Made by a program: the position numbers and the translations under genes
In this document: positions 45,730 through 57,088 of the stretch, piece after piece
How the letters are laid out: each line of letters begins with the position of its first letter
Position numbering within the stretch: position 1 is the first letter of the stretch
Notes under the pieces: model-generated
What the model was told of the DNA's origin: nothing
Database searches by the model: none
The model's input: only the letters and a program-made list of their open reading frames with translations
Source: Przewalskia tangutica
Lineage: Eukaryota; Streptophyta; Magnoliopsida; Solanales; Solanaceae
NCBI GenBank assembly: GCA_029844215.1
Contig: CM056728.1
Location: 2,108,001-2,172,000, forward strand
Length of the DNA: 64,000 nt
Direction of reading: 5' to 3'

Positions 45730-46635
45730 TGTGAGTGGTAATGTGTAAAACGGAAAAATAACAACAACAAAAAATTGTAATAAAACTTGAAAATAATCAA
45801 ATAGAAGGGCTTGCTGAGTCGACTAAATTCTTAATTTATCCTTAAGATAATATTGTCATGTATATCCTTTCAACGGTTGTAATGACAACTTATCTCCCAA
45901 GATAAAACAACAATCAAACAAATGAGTAAAGGGAACTTAAGTGTTTGTTTTGGAAGAAAGATCTTTGAGTGTTTTGTGATTGCAAGAGAGGAAAAAGTAT
46001 TTCAGATTTTCAAGTGTTTTGCAAATGAGCCTAAGGCCTCATTTTATATTGTTGTGAAGATGACTTTCCAATTGTCCATGTAATGGCCTTGAATTACCAT
46101 GTAATGACCTTGAATGACCATGTAATGGCCTTGATTATGAAGTGTTAATTCAGCCAAACAATGGCTGAATTCATTTGGGATGTTATGGAGGTTTAATGCC
46201 TCAAAAATCAGTCCAAGAATCATGTATTTTCGTCTCCCGTCGCAACCTCTGGACAATCAGCGCCGCGGCCCTGCAGGGAGGCGCCGCGACGCCACAACTT
46301 CAGTTGGCGTCGTGGCCCTACAGTTGGGCGCCACGGTGCCACACCTTTAGAGAGTTGGTGATTCATGACTCGTTTCATCTTTAAACACATTGTATACTTC
46401 TTCCTTCATTTACCAACGTGAAACCAACGTCATTTGGCCAATAACCGTCTATTATCTTACGTCTCAAACAATTCGTATACGTACCAATATCTCTTCCATT
46501 TAAGGAAATTATGATCTTTGGCATTGTATGTACACGTGTGTGGAAACAACATTTCCGACGTGTGGGGCCCCTAATTGTTCGATTCGTAATTAAATAGGAT
46601 TAACTTTATTTCACGTTTAATAAATATTTCCAACA
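45730..46635 (-). mobile_element. Copia-type solo LTR with perfect target duplication
   Basis: On the minus strand it starts TGTTGGAAATATT and ends in CACA, flanked by GTTTA on both sides (45725-45729 and 46636-46640). It is 906 bp. It carries a CpG-rich block (46260-46340) whose GCGCCGCGGCCCTGC is identical over 15 bases to the LTR at 13401-14075 (14000-14014). It also has three copies of a ~20-bp unit, CATGTAATGGCCTTGAAT-like, at 46076-46137. Confidence 0.85.
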
Positions 46636-46904
46636 GTTTAATATACTAAAAGTAAAATATGAGTTTAGTTGTTTTTTTTTTCAAATTCAAAATACAATTT
46701 CAAGTTTTGTATGTATTTGAAATTTTCATTGTTAAATTCTGATTTTTAAATAAAGTGGAAAAAAATTATCATGGTCAAACGGGTCTAAGAGTACTCGAGT
46801 CATTTGTAAAAAAAAGTTTATTTTTTACTTTTGATCCAAATCAAATGAATAATTTTAAATCATAATTAGAAGTCGAGGGATGAATTGGGATCCCTTAGAT
46901 TAGA

Positions 46905-48070
46905 GGTGTCAATTTGAGTCTATATTTAGAGACTTAGCTCATTTAATCCATATTTTAGTGAATTTGGATCGCTCATATTTATGGTTGATAAATATGGACT
47001 TCAATTCTCTCTTTAAACTATAAAAATATGGACAAATATAAATAAAATCTGAGTAATCATATATGTGACTCACTAAACCTAATAACAATTTATTTTTCTC
47101 AAAATATGAAAAAATGTAAATTTGAGGGAAAACATTTTTCGAATTGATAAAGAATATATGCACTCCAACCCCAATCCACTCTCCGCCACCCACCCCATCA
47201 CCTACAATCCCCCCCTACCCTACCTACCTACCTTTACCACCACCACTGCTCCCTACATCCCACACACATCTACGCCACCCCTTACTCTCCCTCCCCCTTC
47301 CAACTCCCCCCACCCACACCCACCAATAACACCCACTGCCATCACCCTACCTCCACATCCTTACTCCCTTCCCCCCTCCCGAATTTTTTATTTTATATAT
47401 TTTATTATACTTTTCAGATTCCACGTTGTGAAATTTTACTGGGTACGTTGTTGTATATTCAATTACACTTTTGTAAAAGATTTATGAAAAATTAGAAAAA
47501 AATTCTCACCACCACCTGCACCTCCCTTCTCCCCCGCGCACACACATTTTTTATTTCATATCTTTTATCTTACTTTTATAAAAATAATTCTGAAAAGTAG
47601 AAAAACAATTACCCCATACACCATCACCACACATTATTTATTTCATATATTTTACTTTTATAAAAGAAATTATAAAAAATGAAAAAAATTGCCCCCTCCC
47701 CCCCACTACCCCCCCCCCCCCCCGCTTCCACCAACTCCCCCGGGGCACATTTTCTATTTCGTATATATTATCTTAATTTTATTTTAAAAAAATTCTAAAA
47801 AGTGGTAATTTTTTCTTATCAAACACACCCCCAACCCAACTCTCCCCAAACACACACATTTTCTATTTTATATATATTTTATTTTTATAAAAAATGAAAA
47901 AAACTCATTTATATAATTATAAATATATGAAAAATTAATTTAATTTGACAAAAAAAATTATAACATTACACTTGAAAAAATATTACACTTATATAATAAG
48001 GATAATATGGGCTAACTCATAATCAACCAACCCACTTATCACCCAGCCCATATTTACCCACATAAACCCC
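46905..48070. mobile_element. Large non-autonomous hAT-like element, copy 2
   Basis: Flanked by TAGATTAG on both sides (46897-46904 and 48071-48078), an exact 8-bp duplication. It shows the same anatomy as 11899-13189: AGGTGTCAATTTGAGTC at one end, CCCAGCCCATATTTACCC near the other, and a core of C-rich blocks alternating with TTTCTATTTCATAT and TTTTATAAAAA words (about 47160-47910). The proline-rich ORF at 47122-47487 is a reading of the C-rich repeat. Confidence 0.65.
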
Positions 48071-48078
48071 TAGATTAG

Positions 48079-48719
48079 TTCGTTTATAAGCCACTTTTGC
48101 CCAATTACTTGAAGCTATAACTGCACCTATAATGTGTTTCTTGACTTCTTACATATTTTTAAACTCAGCCCTACATTGTTTACATTTCAGCTGTTCAGAA
48201 AAAAAAAATGCAGCATTTCAAGACAGTATTATAAGCATTATCAAAATGATTGTCATAGAACAAAAAACAGCCTAACTTTATTCTTTTTTAGGCACCCGAA
48301 AAATAAAAAAATTTAAGGTTTTTTTTTTTTTTATTAAGTAGTATTAGCCAGAATTTACTGTAAATGTCCATAATTCGCAAGTATTAACCCAATTAAGGAT
48401 CCACTTTTACGAATTAGAACAGGACCCCAAAATGTTCGAGACGGTCCTGCTGAGGAACAACAGATTGTAGCAAAAGTTGCTTTCGACATCATATAATTAT
48501 TTTTTATTGCTACGATTCTTTCTTTATTGTGATATTTTCTTTTTAAACCTGCTTTAAGTTGCTTTATTAAGTTGAGGTCTTTCGAAAACATCTCTCTACA
48601 TAATTATGCGTACACACCAACTTCCTCATCAACTCTATTTGTGGGACTATTAGCCTGTTTGATCAAGTTTATTTTCCCTAAAAGTGCCTATTTTTTTCAA
48701 TAAGTGTTTATTTAAAAAA
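48079..48719. other. Spacer with MITE-like patches
   Basis: It holds the short dispersed repeat at 48343-48382 and a CCTGTTTGATCAAGTTTATT patch (48655-48674) typical of AT-rich MITE ends. No gene. Confidence 0.4.
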
Positions 48720-48744
48720 AAAAGAAGAAAGGCCATAGTCGTCT

Positions 48745-49060
48745 AGTTCTTCAGATGGTTGCAGGCTTGTCAGAGGCCTATACCGTTGTTGCTTCGGTTA
48801 TTCGTCAGAGTAACCCCTGCCAGGATTTTATCAAGTCCGTTCTATGATTACTTTGGAAGAAGCCGGATTGGCTAAGAAAGTGGAGATTGGGGCCAGTCCC
48901 GTCGTCATGATGACTGCTTCCAATTTTTCTCCTTTCAATCTAGCCAACGTGACCCAAAATCACAACAACGGGGGTGGTAAGAAAGTCCATAAATCCACCA
49001 CTTGTCCTGGAACACACCCTTTATGCCCCAAAATTGATTAAAACTTTGGTGTATGTTCGT
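48745..49060 (+). pseudogene. Copia gag fragment
   Basis: RLVLQMVAGLSEAYTVVASV then IRQSNPCQDF in one frame, and MITLEEAGLAKKVEIGASP in the next (48844-49041), match the C-terminal half of a copia gag. The zinc knuckle is not recognisable. Confidence 0.7.
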
Positions 49061-49239
49061 AAATTCACCACTGATAATTGAGTTTCTATTAATTTTGATC
49101 CATTTGGGTTTTCTGTAAAGGATTTCAAGACGGGGAGTCATCTCATGAGGTGTGACAGTAGGGGGGATCTTTATCCAATCACGCCGAGTCTCAGCATCTC
49201 GCGTCAAACTATGTCATCCACTTTTGCAGCTCTTGCTCC

Positions 49240-50262
49240 TTCATGTGGCATGCTCGTCTAGGTCATCCGGGGTCGTCTATTTTATCTTCTTTAGATAGAC
49301 ATAAGTTTATTTCTTGTAAGGGTGCGCGTAGTACTCCACTTTGTCAATCCTGTGCTTTGGAAAAAATTATTAAGTTACCATTTGTAGCTTCGAATTCTAA
49401 TACTTCAATGTCATTTGACATTATTCATAGTGATTTATGGACATCTCTGGTTCTCAGCATGGGTCATCGTTATTATATTTTATTCTTAGATGACTATTTT
49501 AAATATTTATGGACGTTTCCAATTGCGAAAAATCTCAAGTTTTTTCCATTTTCATAAAATTTAGAGCTTTCATAAAAACGCAATTTGAACGGGAAATAAA
49601 AAACATTCAATGTGATAATGACAAAGAATATGACAATGGATAATTTAGTTAGTTTTGTTCTTAAAATGGAATAAATTTTCATTTTTTCTTGTCCTCATAC
49701 GTCTTCACAAAATGGGAAAGCTGAGTGAAAAATTTATACGATTAATAACATTGTCTGCACTTTATTGGTTCATTCTTTTGTTCCTCCATTATTTTGGCAT
49801 CATGTGCTACAAATGACTACCGACCTACTCAATATTCTTTCCTCTAAAGGTTTGACATATTCATCTCCTCTCAAAGTGTTATACAATAAGACTTCGTCAT
49901 ATTCTCATCTTAGTGTATTCATATGCTTATGTTATCCACTACAATCAACAAACTTCAGGCACGTTCTACTCCTTGTGTGTTTTTGGGTTTTTCGTCAAAT
50001 CATCGTGGTTATAAATGCTTTGATTTGTCCTCTAAACGAATCATCATTAGTCGTCATGTTCTCTTTGATGAAACTCAGTTTCCTTTTTCTAAAGTAGAAA
50101 TACCCGTGCCTAATTCATATGATTTTTTAGATGATGATATCCCCCATATGTTCAACATCATCTTTCGGATTTTTCACATAAAACGTCGTCGTACATGGCT
50201 AAAATTCATAGAGCTCTGCGACTCTTACGGCGCGCCGGCGTAATTCCAGAAAAATTCCAAAT
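49240..50262 (+). pseudogene. Copia integrase, broken
   Basis: 49243-49557 carries MWHARLGHPG, the CQSCALEK zinc part and FDIIHSDLWTS, with the first catalytic Asp. The second Asp lies in NIQCDNDKEYDN (about 49600-49640), and QNGKAE near 49708-49725 holds the Glu, in another frame. 49765-50243 covers the core end and the SSNHRGYKCFDLSSKRIIIS linker. Multiple frameshifts. Confidence 0.82.
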
Positions 50263-50419
50263 TTTTTAAAATTCACCCAGTCCAGCCAGAGTCTTGGTCC
50301 AGTTACTCACAATCAACGGGGTATTTTTAAACCAAAAAGACATTTTAATTTAAATTCTAATGTTCTTAAATTCCCCTTACCCCGTAATCATGTGTCTGCC
50401 TTGAATGACCCTAATTGAA

Positions 50420-51797
50420 AAATTGTCATGACCGAGGAATATAATGATTTTATTGATAATAAGACGTGAGAGTTGGTACCCCGTCCATCTGGTGTTAATA
50501 TTATTCGGTCTATGTGGATTTTTGTTCATAAGGATAATTCTGATGGTTCATTTGTGAGGCATAAAGCTAGACTTGTAGGTGATGGTAAGACTCAGCAGGT
50601 TGGTGTGGATTGTGGGGAGACATTTGGCCCGGTAGTCAAGCCAGCTACCATTCGCATTGTGCTTAGCTTGGTTCTTTTCAAATCATGGCTCATTCATCAG
50701 CTAGATGTAAAGAATGCTTTTCTACATGGTGATCTTCAGGAGACAGTGTATATGCATCAACCCTTTGGGTTCAGGGATACTAGATATCCTAATAAATTCT
50801 GTCTATTGAAGAAGTCCTTGTATGAGCTTAAGCAGTCTCCACGGGCTTGGTATAAGAGGTTTGCTGACTATGTTTCGACTATGTGTTTTTATATATTGAT
50901 GATATTAACTTGACTGTCACTTCTGATGCTTTCCGAAAGTCTATTATAACAATGTTCAGTTCTGAGTTTGTCATGAAAGACTTGGGCCCATTGAGTTATT
51001 TTTTAGGGATTACAGTCACTCGTCATGTATGCGGATTGTTCTTATCGCAGAGGAAGTATGTAGCAGAGATCATTGAGAGGGCTGAGATGTCATCTTATAA
51101 GTCCACTTCCACTCCAGTTTATACTAAACCCAAGTTGGGTGCTGCAGCTGGCTCTCCCTATGAGGATCCAACCCGCTATCGCAGTCTTGCAGCCGCCCTT
51201 CAGTATCTGACGTTCACGCGACCTGATATTACATATGTCGTATAGCAGGTGTGTTAGTTCATGCACGATCCCATAGTTGAACATATGAATGCGCTCAAAC
51301 ACATTCTTAGGTACATTCAGGGAACACTTGATTATGGCTTGCATTTGTATCCCTCATCGACGTCTACACTTGTCTCCTACACTTATGTTGATTTGGGTGG
51401 TTGTCCTGACACCAGACGGTATACGTCTGGCTATTGCATGTTTTTAGGTAATAACTTGGTCTCATGGTCTGCCAAGCGTCAATCAACGCTTTCACATTCA
51501 AGTGCAAAGGCCGAGTATAGAGGGGTAGCCAATGTGGTTTCTGAGTCATGTTGGTTACGAAATCTACTTTTAGAGCTTCATTATCCTATTGAGAAGGATA
51601 CCTTGGTGTATTGTGATAATATACATATCATCTACCTTTCTGGTAATCCAGTTCAGCATCAACGTACTAAACACATAGAGATAGATATTCACTTTGTTCG
51701 AGAAAAGGTAGCTAAAGGACAAGTACACGTCTGTCATGTCCCTTCAAGATATCAAATTGCAGACATCTTTACAAAGGGTCTTCCCTGTCCTTTTTGA
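50420..51797 (+). pseudogene. Copia RT and RNase H, broken
   Basis: RT begins near 50430 and is open from 50473: VPRPSGVNIIRSMWIF, RHKARLVGDG, HQLDVKNAFLHGDL and ELKQSPRAWYKRFADYV. A deletion and frame change at about 50880 remove the usual codons before the active site, which survives as YIDD (50892-50903). Then FVMKDLGPLSYFLGITVTR, a stop near 51243, and RNase H with TLDYGLHLYPS, SWSAKRQSTLSHSSAKA, YCDNIHIIYLSGNPV and DIFTKGLP to 51797. Confidence 0.88.
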
Positions 51798-51850
51798 AGA
51801 TTTTAGAGACAGTCTCAGCGTACGAAGACTGCCCGCTATGACTGAGTGGG

Positions 51851-52086
51851 TGTATTAAACAGTGAACGTGAAGTCCAGTGGGGCCCTTGCCCTTCCTTGT
51901 ATATTTGGTAAATATTAGATTTAGAATTGTACCTTAATTAGTAGTGTAATATTACCATAATTGTAAAGTTGGTATTCTTATAGAATAGAAATTTCTAGGT
52001 AGAATAGGAATATGATCTTTCTTGTAACTTGTATATATATGTCTTTCATAATAAGAATAATTAAGGAATTAATTCTTTCACCAACA
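51851..52086 (+). mobile_element. 3' LTR of the 5'-truncated copia
   Basis: TGTATTAAAC...CCAACA directly after a GAGTGGG purine run. A TATATATATGTC promoter-like element lies near 52030. Confidence 0.7.
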
Positions 52087-52292
52087 AAAATATTAAAAGT
52101 AAATTTTTCTTAAAGTAAGTAATCATTTATATTTCCTTGAATTATCATTGGCATAGTAAAATTTGCATCATAATCTTTATGTAATTAATACACAAACCAA
52201 ACAACCCTTTAGTACATACGACGCAAAATACAAAGCATGATTTTCCAATTAACATTTCATATTAGATCCTTCTTTAACTTGTTATGCTTATC

Positions 52293-52764
52293 AAATCCGA
52301 GGTGTTTGGCCAAGTGGTCATTACACTAAGGGTATTGCTGCCTTGGGTCTCGAGTTCGATTCCCATGACCAGCGAGACTAGAACCAAGCCTCATAAAAAA
52401 TCCCTCCACTGTTCGCCTGCAAGCCTTGCGGTACCCACTCCGTAGGGCCAGGATGGAGGTGGGATTTCTTGTGTGTGGAGCCGCAGTGATGCGGTGGGGA
52501 TGGCTAGTATAAAAAGTTTACCCTCAAAGTTTTACCCGCAAGGGTAGCCAAGTTGGTGTAGCAGTAGAGCGCGGGACCGCAAGGTCACGAGTTCGATCCC
52601 CTGCATAAACCTTCTTGGTTGAGCCTGTCACACATGGCTTGCCAAGTGTGGTTAATCGGCTGACGTGGTTTGCATGCTATTGCGTCAGCCCGGGGTTTAC
52701 CCTGTGCGCACTCGAAAGAGTAGCGGCTGCGGGTTCCTTCGTAAAAAAAAAAAAAAAAAAAAAA
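52293..52764 (+). mobile_element. Composite SINE: two different tRNA-headed units, one target duplication
   Basis: A perfect 17-bp repeat AACTTGTTATGCTTATC flanks the pair (52276-52292 and 52765-52781). Unit 1 (about 52293-52535) has GGTGTTTGGCCAAGTGGTCA (A box) and GGGTCTCGAGTTCGATTCCC (B box), then GCCTTGCGGTACCCACTCCG and a short A-run. Unit 2 (about 52536-52764) begins ACCCGCAAGGGTAGCCAAGT with GGTCACGAGTTCGATCCCC, is the 26692 family, and ends in poly-A. No second target duplication was seen between the units. Confidence 0.9.
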
Positions 52765-53074
52765 AACTTGTTATGCTTATCTTCGTTCACCAAAAAATAA
52801 TATTGTTTAAGCAAATTTTTTGAAAATAAGTTTAAATTAATTTGATATGTATAACTGATCAGAGCTTTTTATATACTTTAATTGAACGACTATCAGAATT
52901 AGCTCGGATTGTTACGTTTGTCTACTTTTGGATTAGTTAGGCAACAAATCTTTATGTGAAAGCAGACCTTATTATTCTCATCCAACATTTATTTAATTAT
53001 GATACTAATTGTTTTCTTGGAATATTCATATTCGAATCTCGTTCTTATACTTTGGTTATAGCATTATTTCGTTG

Positions 53075-53259
53075 TTGTTGCTGCCATGTGATCTGAAGTA
53101 ACTGGTAAAGTTGCTGCCATGTAACCTGGAGGTCATGAGTTTAAGTCGTGAAAATAGTCTCTTGTACAAATGTGAGGTAAGACTGCGTACAATAGATCCT
53201 TATGGTTCGGCTCGATCCCGCGCATAGCGAGAGCTTAGTGCATCAGACTGCCTTTTTTT
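53075..53259 (+). mobile_element. Au-like SINE, full-length
   Basis: Flanked by a perfect 12-bp duplication ATTATTTCGTTG (53063-53074 and 53260-53271). A box in AAGTAACTGGTAAAGTTGC, eroded B box GGAGGTCATGAGTTTAAGTC, then GGTAAGACTGCGTACAATAG, CGCGCATAGCGAGAGCTTAG and a T-rich end. Confidence 0.92.
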
Positions 53260-53285
53260 ATTATTTCGTTGGTGTTATTGTTATT

Positions 53286-53599
53286 TGTAGAAGTATTAGA
53301 CATGTGCACCAAGGTACCATGAGGTGCATTGTAGATAATTAGCTCTACACATTAAATTAGTTATTAGTAGTTACTAATTGAGTTAGTTAAGAAGTAGAGG
53401 TGTGTAGTAGGTGCATATAAATATCTCATCTTGTATTCATTTGTAAGGCAGTGAGTAATAAAAAGACAACACAGAAGAGCAGTTTTCTCTCTTGCTCCCA
53501 AAAGACTCTCAACTGCATTCCTTACTGTGCGATCGCCCCATTCACCATTTCATTGATATTGCATGTTGTTTGATCACATGCAATAGAGGATAATTAACA
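53286..53599 (+). mobile_element. 5' LTR of the complete copia
   Basis: Starts TGTAGAAGTATTAG and ends ATAATTAACA. A TATA-like CATATAAATATC lies near 53413, followed by a TTGTATTCATTTG segment and a CTCTCTTGCTCC stretch in the transcribed part. Confidence 0.95.
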
Positions 53600-53617
53600 T
53601 GGTATTAGAGCCTAAGG
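53600..53617 (+). promoter_or_regulatory. Primer-binding site
   Basis: TGGTATTAGAGCCTAAGG lies directly after the LTR. The TGGTAT(C/T)AGAGC core pairs with the 3' end of initiator tRNA-Met, the usual copia primer; here it has one C-to-T change. Confidence 0.9.
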
Positions 53618-53779
53618 TTATTGATGAAGTTCGGTGAAGATATTGGAGAGATCGAGCAGTGTTGGTAAAGGAATTGAATCGAGAAATATGGAACAGTGTT
53701 GATGAAGGAATTGGTTGAAGGAATCTGGATCAATTGATCGAATTACAGATCAATATTGAGGTAATTTTGGTAGTATATC

Positions 53780-56700
53780 TGTTATACCCCGTATTTCCAG
53801 AGTATGTACGTGGGGACGTACGTAGAAATTTTCGAACTTCATTTAGGCTTGGCCGAATTAACTTTGTTCACAACACCCGATTTGAGTCGTTTTTCGACGA
53901 AACGTTTCCACAGCTTTCGTAGGGGAATTTCCGAATATGTCATTTTTAATTTTTGCGGATTTTTCCGAGAGACGAAACATTTTGGACCAACAAGAGGGCG
54001 ACACTTGTCACCCTCACATTGGAACACCTTGGGCGGAAATGTGGTGGCCGAAAGTGTGGTGCAAATGGTCAAGGGTTGGTAGGATATTTTGTGTGCAAGT
54101 TGGCTAGGTACACATGGGTGAATCTTGGCCCTACACTTGCCTAACACTTGGTGTAATCTTGGCCATTGGTTGGCTTTCACTTGACCTATAAATACCCCCC
54201 CCTTTGAAGACTAATTCATCCACAAATTTGCCTAAGTCTTGAAAGCTCTCCTCTCTCCACTTTGTGTTGAGTTCGGCCAGGGCCTCCCTGTGGCGAGAGC
54301 ATCCCCCCTACAGGGTGCTAGCCAGAGTGTACCCACTAGCCTAGTTGTTTTCGTATAATACCCCCTTTGTGGTGTAGAAATACTCTCAAAAGTATTGTTA
54401 TAATGCCCAAATTACCTTAGTCAGTATACCTTGTAGTATTCTAAGGTTATACCTATCTGAAAAGCCCGAAATACTATTATACTTCCGTCGACCACAAAAC
54501 CAAACTAGGAAAATCTCCATAGTCAGTTGGAGTATTGTGTAGAAGTTGGTTAGAACTTCTAAGGGTGGTTTAGAGCGGGTTGGGCGCTCGGAGTTCGAGC
54601 TAAACCTTGCTAAGGATCGACATTAAACTCGGATAATTATGGGCTTATCGAGGTAATTATCTTGTCCTCTATTGTAATTGGAAATTACATAATGTTAGAA
54701 TATATAGTTGAAGTATACTATATATAGTCTTGAACTTAATGTTGTGGCAATGTCCTTGGACTTAAGCTCAAGAATCCCAACTGTAATTACATGGGGTGTA
54801 TTACATGAGACTTGTGTAGTTGTGGTAGGGAAGAGGCCAATTTCGTAGGATCTTGCATCTAGATTTATTCTCCGAGTAGTCTAGACTTTGATAGACTTAT
54901 GTAACTGTATAGGTTGAATGTTCTGCGAGTGGCGTGTACTCTTGAGGAGGTGGACTGGCTAGCCAGGTTCTACGGTAGTGGAAGCGATTTGCTAATAGTC
55001 GATAATCGTCGCGAGGTATGTGGACCTCTTCCTATCTCTTCTAGCATGATATGTGTATAACTATGTAGTACGGTAGACGTACGTGTATTAATTGAACGTA
55101 GTTGTACGGCAATGTCTTTTGACTTAAGCCCGAATAATAATAATCTTGAAGTAGTTCAAGAGAATTAAGAACTGTTTTTAAAAGAAGAGTAATACTTGGT
55201 TTTAAAATCTTAAGAGTTATACTAGCTTTATGGGAAGTTAGGTATAATGGCTTAAGAGAGATAAAACGAATGATTTATTTATTTAGAAGTTAAGAGACTT
55301 GATCTTGTAAGATAAGAGACTTAACTTAAATAAATTATATGAATTTTGTGTGAAACCTCATTCGTGAGTAATGAGTACTTGATTTTTAAAAGGGATAATG
55401 TTTCTTGATTTGAAATCGAAATGTGTATCGACAAACCAACTGCGGCGTTAATAAAGGAAAATGTATTGAATAATTAAGTATTATTAAAACCGAGAAACTT
55501 CCATCTGCATGAAGCTAAGATGAGACAAAATGATATTTCCTAGATCATGGTCATTGTAATAAGATTGTTATAAACAAGAATATCCTACTCACATATAAGG
55601 CTTATGTTTCTTAAACGATTTAAAAGAGAATTATATTCTTAAATGAATAAGGCTATGAACTACGAAACCTTTCTAAAATAAGAAACGTGAACATTTGAAA
55701 TTAGGCAAACTTGGACGTTTGGAAAATAATGTTGTTACTTGATTTTACAAAGGTAAGTGTTTTGGTTTACTTAAAAAAAGATCCTCTATTTTATACTACG
55801 TATTGCGTGACTTATGTGGAAGAAAGCGGATCTTTTAAAGATTTAATGTGTGAAGTACTTTGGGGATAGATACCCGAACTTGTTAGTAGAAAGTACCTTG
55901 TGTGAATAACCTGATTGTATTGGTTTGTGATAGTCTTGTAATACTTTCTTGTTGATTTGATAAGTAAACATGTTAGGATGCTACGTGTGTTAGTATCTTG
56001 TGATGTTGTGTAAGAAGTCATTCTTGTTGTGCTTACGTTGTTAAACGTTAAGCGTTGTACTATTATTGTATCACATACCCCTTTGACTTATTATACCAGG
56101 GCTTGCCACCTCGATGCGGGTCTCTACGGCTATACGCGGTCCTTGTGACTACGCGAGTCGCGGTAGCTCGAGATTGATCATTCCGGTGTTTAGCCTGACG
56201 CGGATTCCCTATGCGATCCGCTGAGACTATGCGGTCTTTTGAGACTATGCGGGTTGCGGGAGCCTGGCGGATCTGGGGTTAAGGCGCCTCGATGCGGGGT
56301 ATACCTCGAGCGATGCAGGACCATGATTCGAGGAATACCTCATGCGGGTCCGTGTGTGACCTATGCGGAGTGCGAGAGTTCCAGAATAGACGCGCCGCGG
56401 TGATCTGCGAGCGGTGGCGCTTCGATCATGTGGTGCGGTCTAGAAAGACCTCGTGATACGATTTATGGCATTTGTGGTGCGGGGTCTTAGTAGTCGGCTA
56501 TGCCTTCGTACTTACCGTCACGGTTTTATTGTGATGACTTTGAGGCGTGAGTCCACGACTTGACATGGCGCTTATTGTGAATCGTAGTTTGGTTATCATA
56601 CATGTCTCCCGCTTTATAGACTACTATGATTTCATTCTGATATTTATTTTCGATTTCACATACTCTGCACTGTTATCGACCTCGCCCGGGCTGCGTTCAT

Positions 56701-57088
56701 CCGCAGTAAAGGTACACCGATCGTTGATCCTCGCTCTTAGGGTCACGATTCGTTTGGGAAAGCTCCGTTTCTCGGAGGCTTATCTTCGTATAGTCCCCGT
56801 GGTTGTAGGTGCTACATTCGGGGTATGACGGGCCCGTCCGTCGTTGTTGTCGTATCATTTCTTAAGTGCATGTAATCTTGTTGTAAGCGGGGTTTGTAAA
56901 AAGTTAAACTGCTCATTTTAAGAGTTGTTATTTATATATATGTCGAAAGGCAAGTTTTCCTCAGATTACTGTTTTGTACTTCATTTGTTTCATGTATGTG
57001 TTTTATGTTCCGCTGATTACTCTGATGTTGTATCACTAGGGTGCCCGGGGTAAGGCACCAGTCACGGGCCCAGGTTCGGGTCGTGACA
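53780..57088 (+). mobile_element. 3.3-kb gypsy solo LTR nested in the copia leader
   Basis: Starts TGTTATACCCCG and ends GGGTCGTGACA, with ATATC on both sides (53775-53779 and 57089-57093). The ends match the long LTRs I recall for Del/Tekay-type gypsy elements. There is no coding region inside. A GC-rich stretch (about 56100-56560) is built of loose GATGCGGGTC, CTATGCGG and GACTACGCGA words. The ORFs at 53734-54180 and 56547-56828 are readings of LTR sequence. Confidence 0.9.

Larger units (their letters stand above)
48720..52086 (+). mobile_element. Ty1-copia element, 5'-truncated, with 3' LTR
   Basis: It begins inside gag with no 5' LTR and continues through integrase, RT and RNase H relics to a GAGTGGG run and a 236-bp LTR (51851-52086) that starts TGTATTAAAC and ends CCAACA. 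The truncation point is near 48720, next to a poly-A stretch. With one LTR only, neither age nor target duplication can be judged. Confidence 0.82.

Noticed and set aside
47122..47487. Proline-rich 121-aa ORF resembling an extensin or PRP
   Set aside because: It is the C-rich repeat of the hAT-like element; no signal peptide and no SPPPP pattern.
47700..47725. Long C-runs (also at 26128 and 33927 as G) as structured G-quadruplex sites
   Set aside because: They may reflect slippage or sequencing of homopolymers in repeat cores; no supporting context for function.
53839..54180. 113-aa minus-strand ORF in the copia leader
   Set aside because: It lies within the 3.3-kb solo LTR and has no recognised domain.
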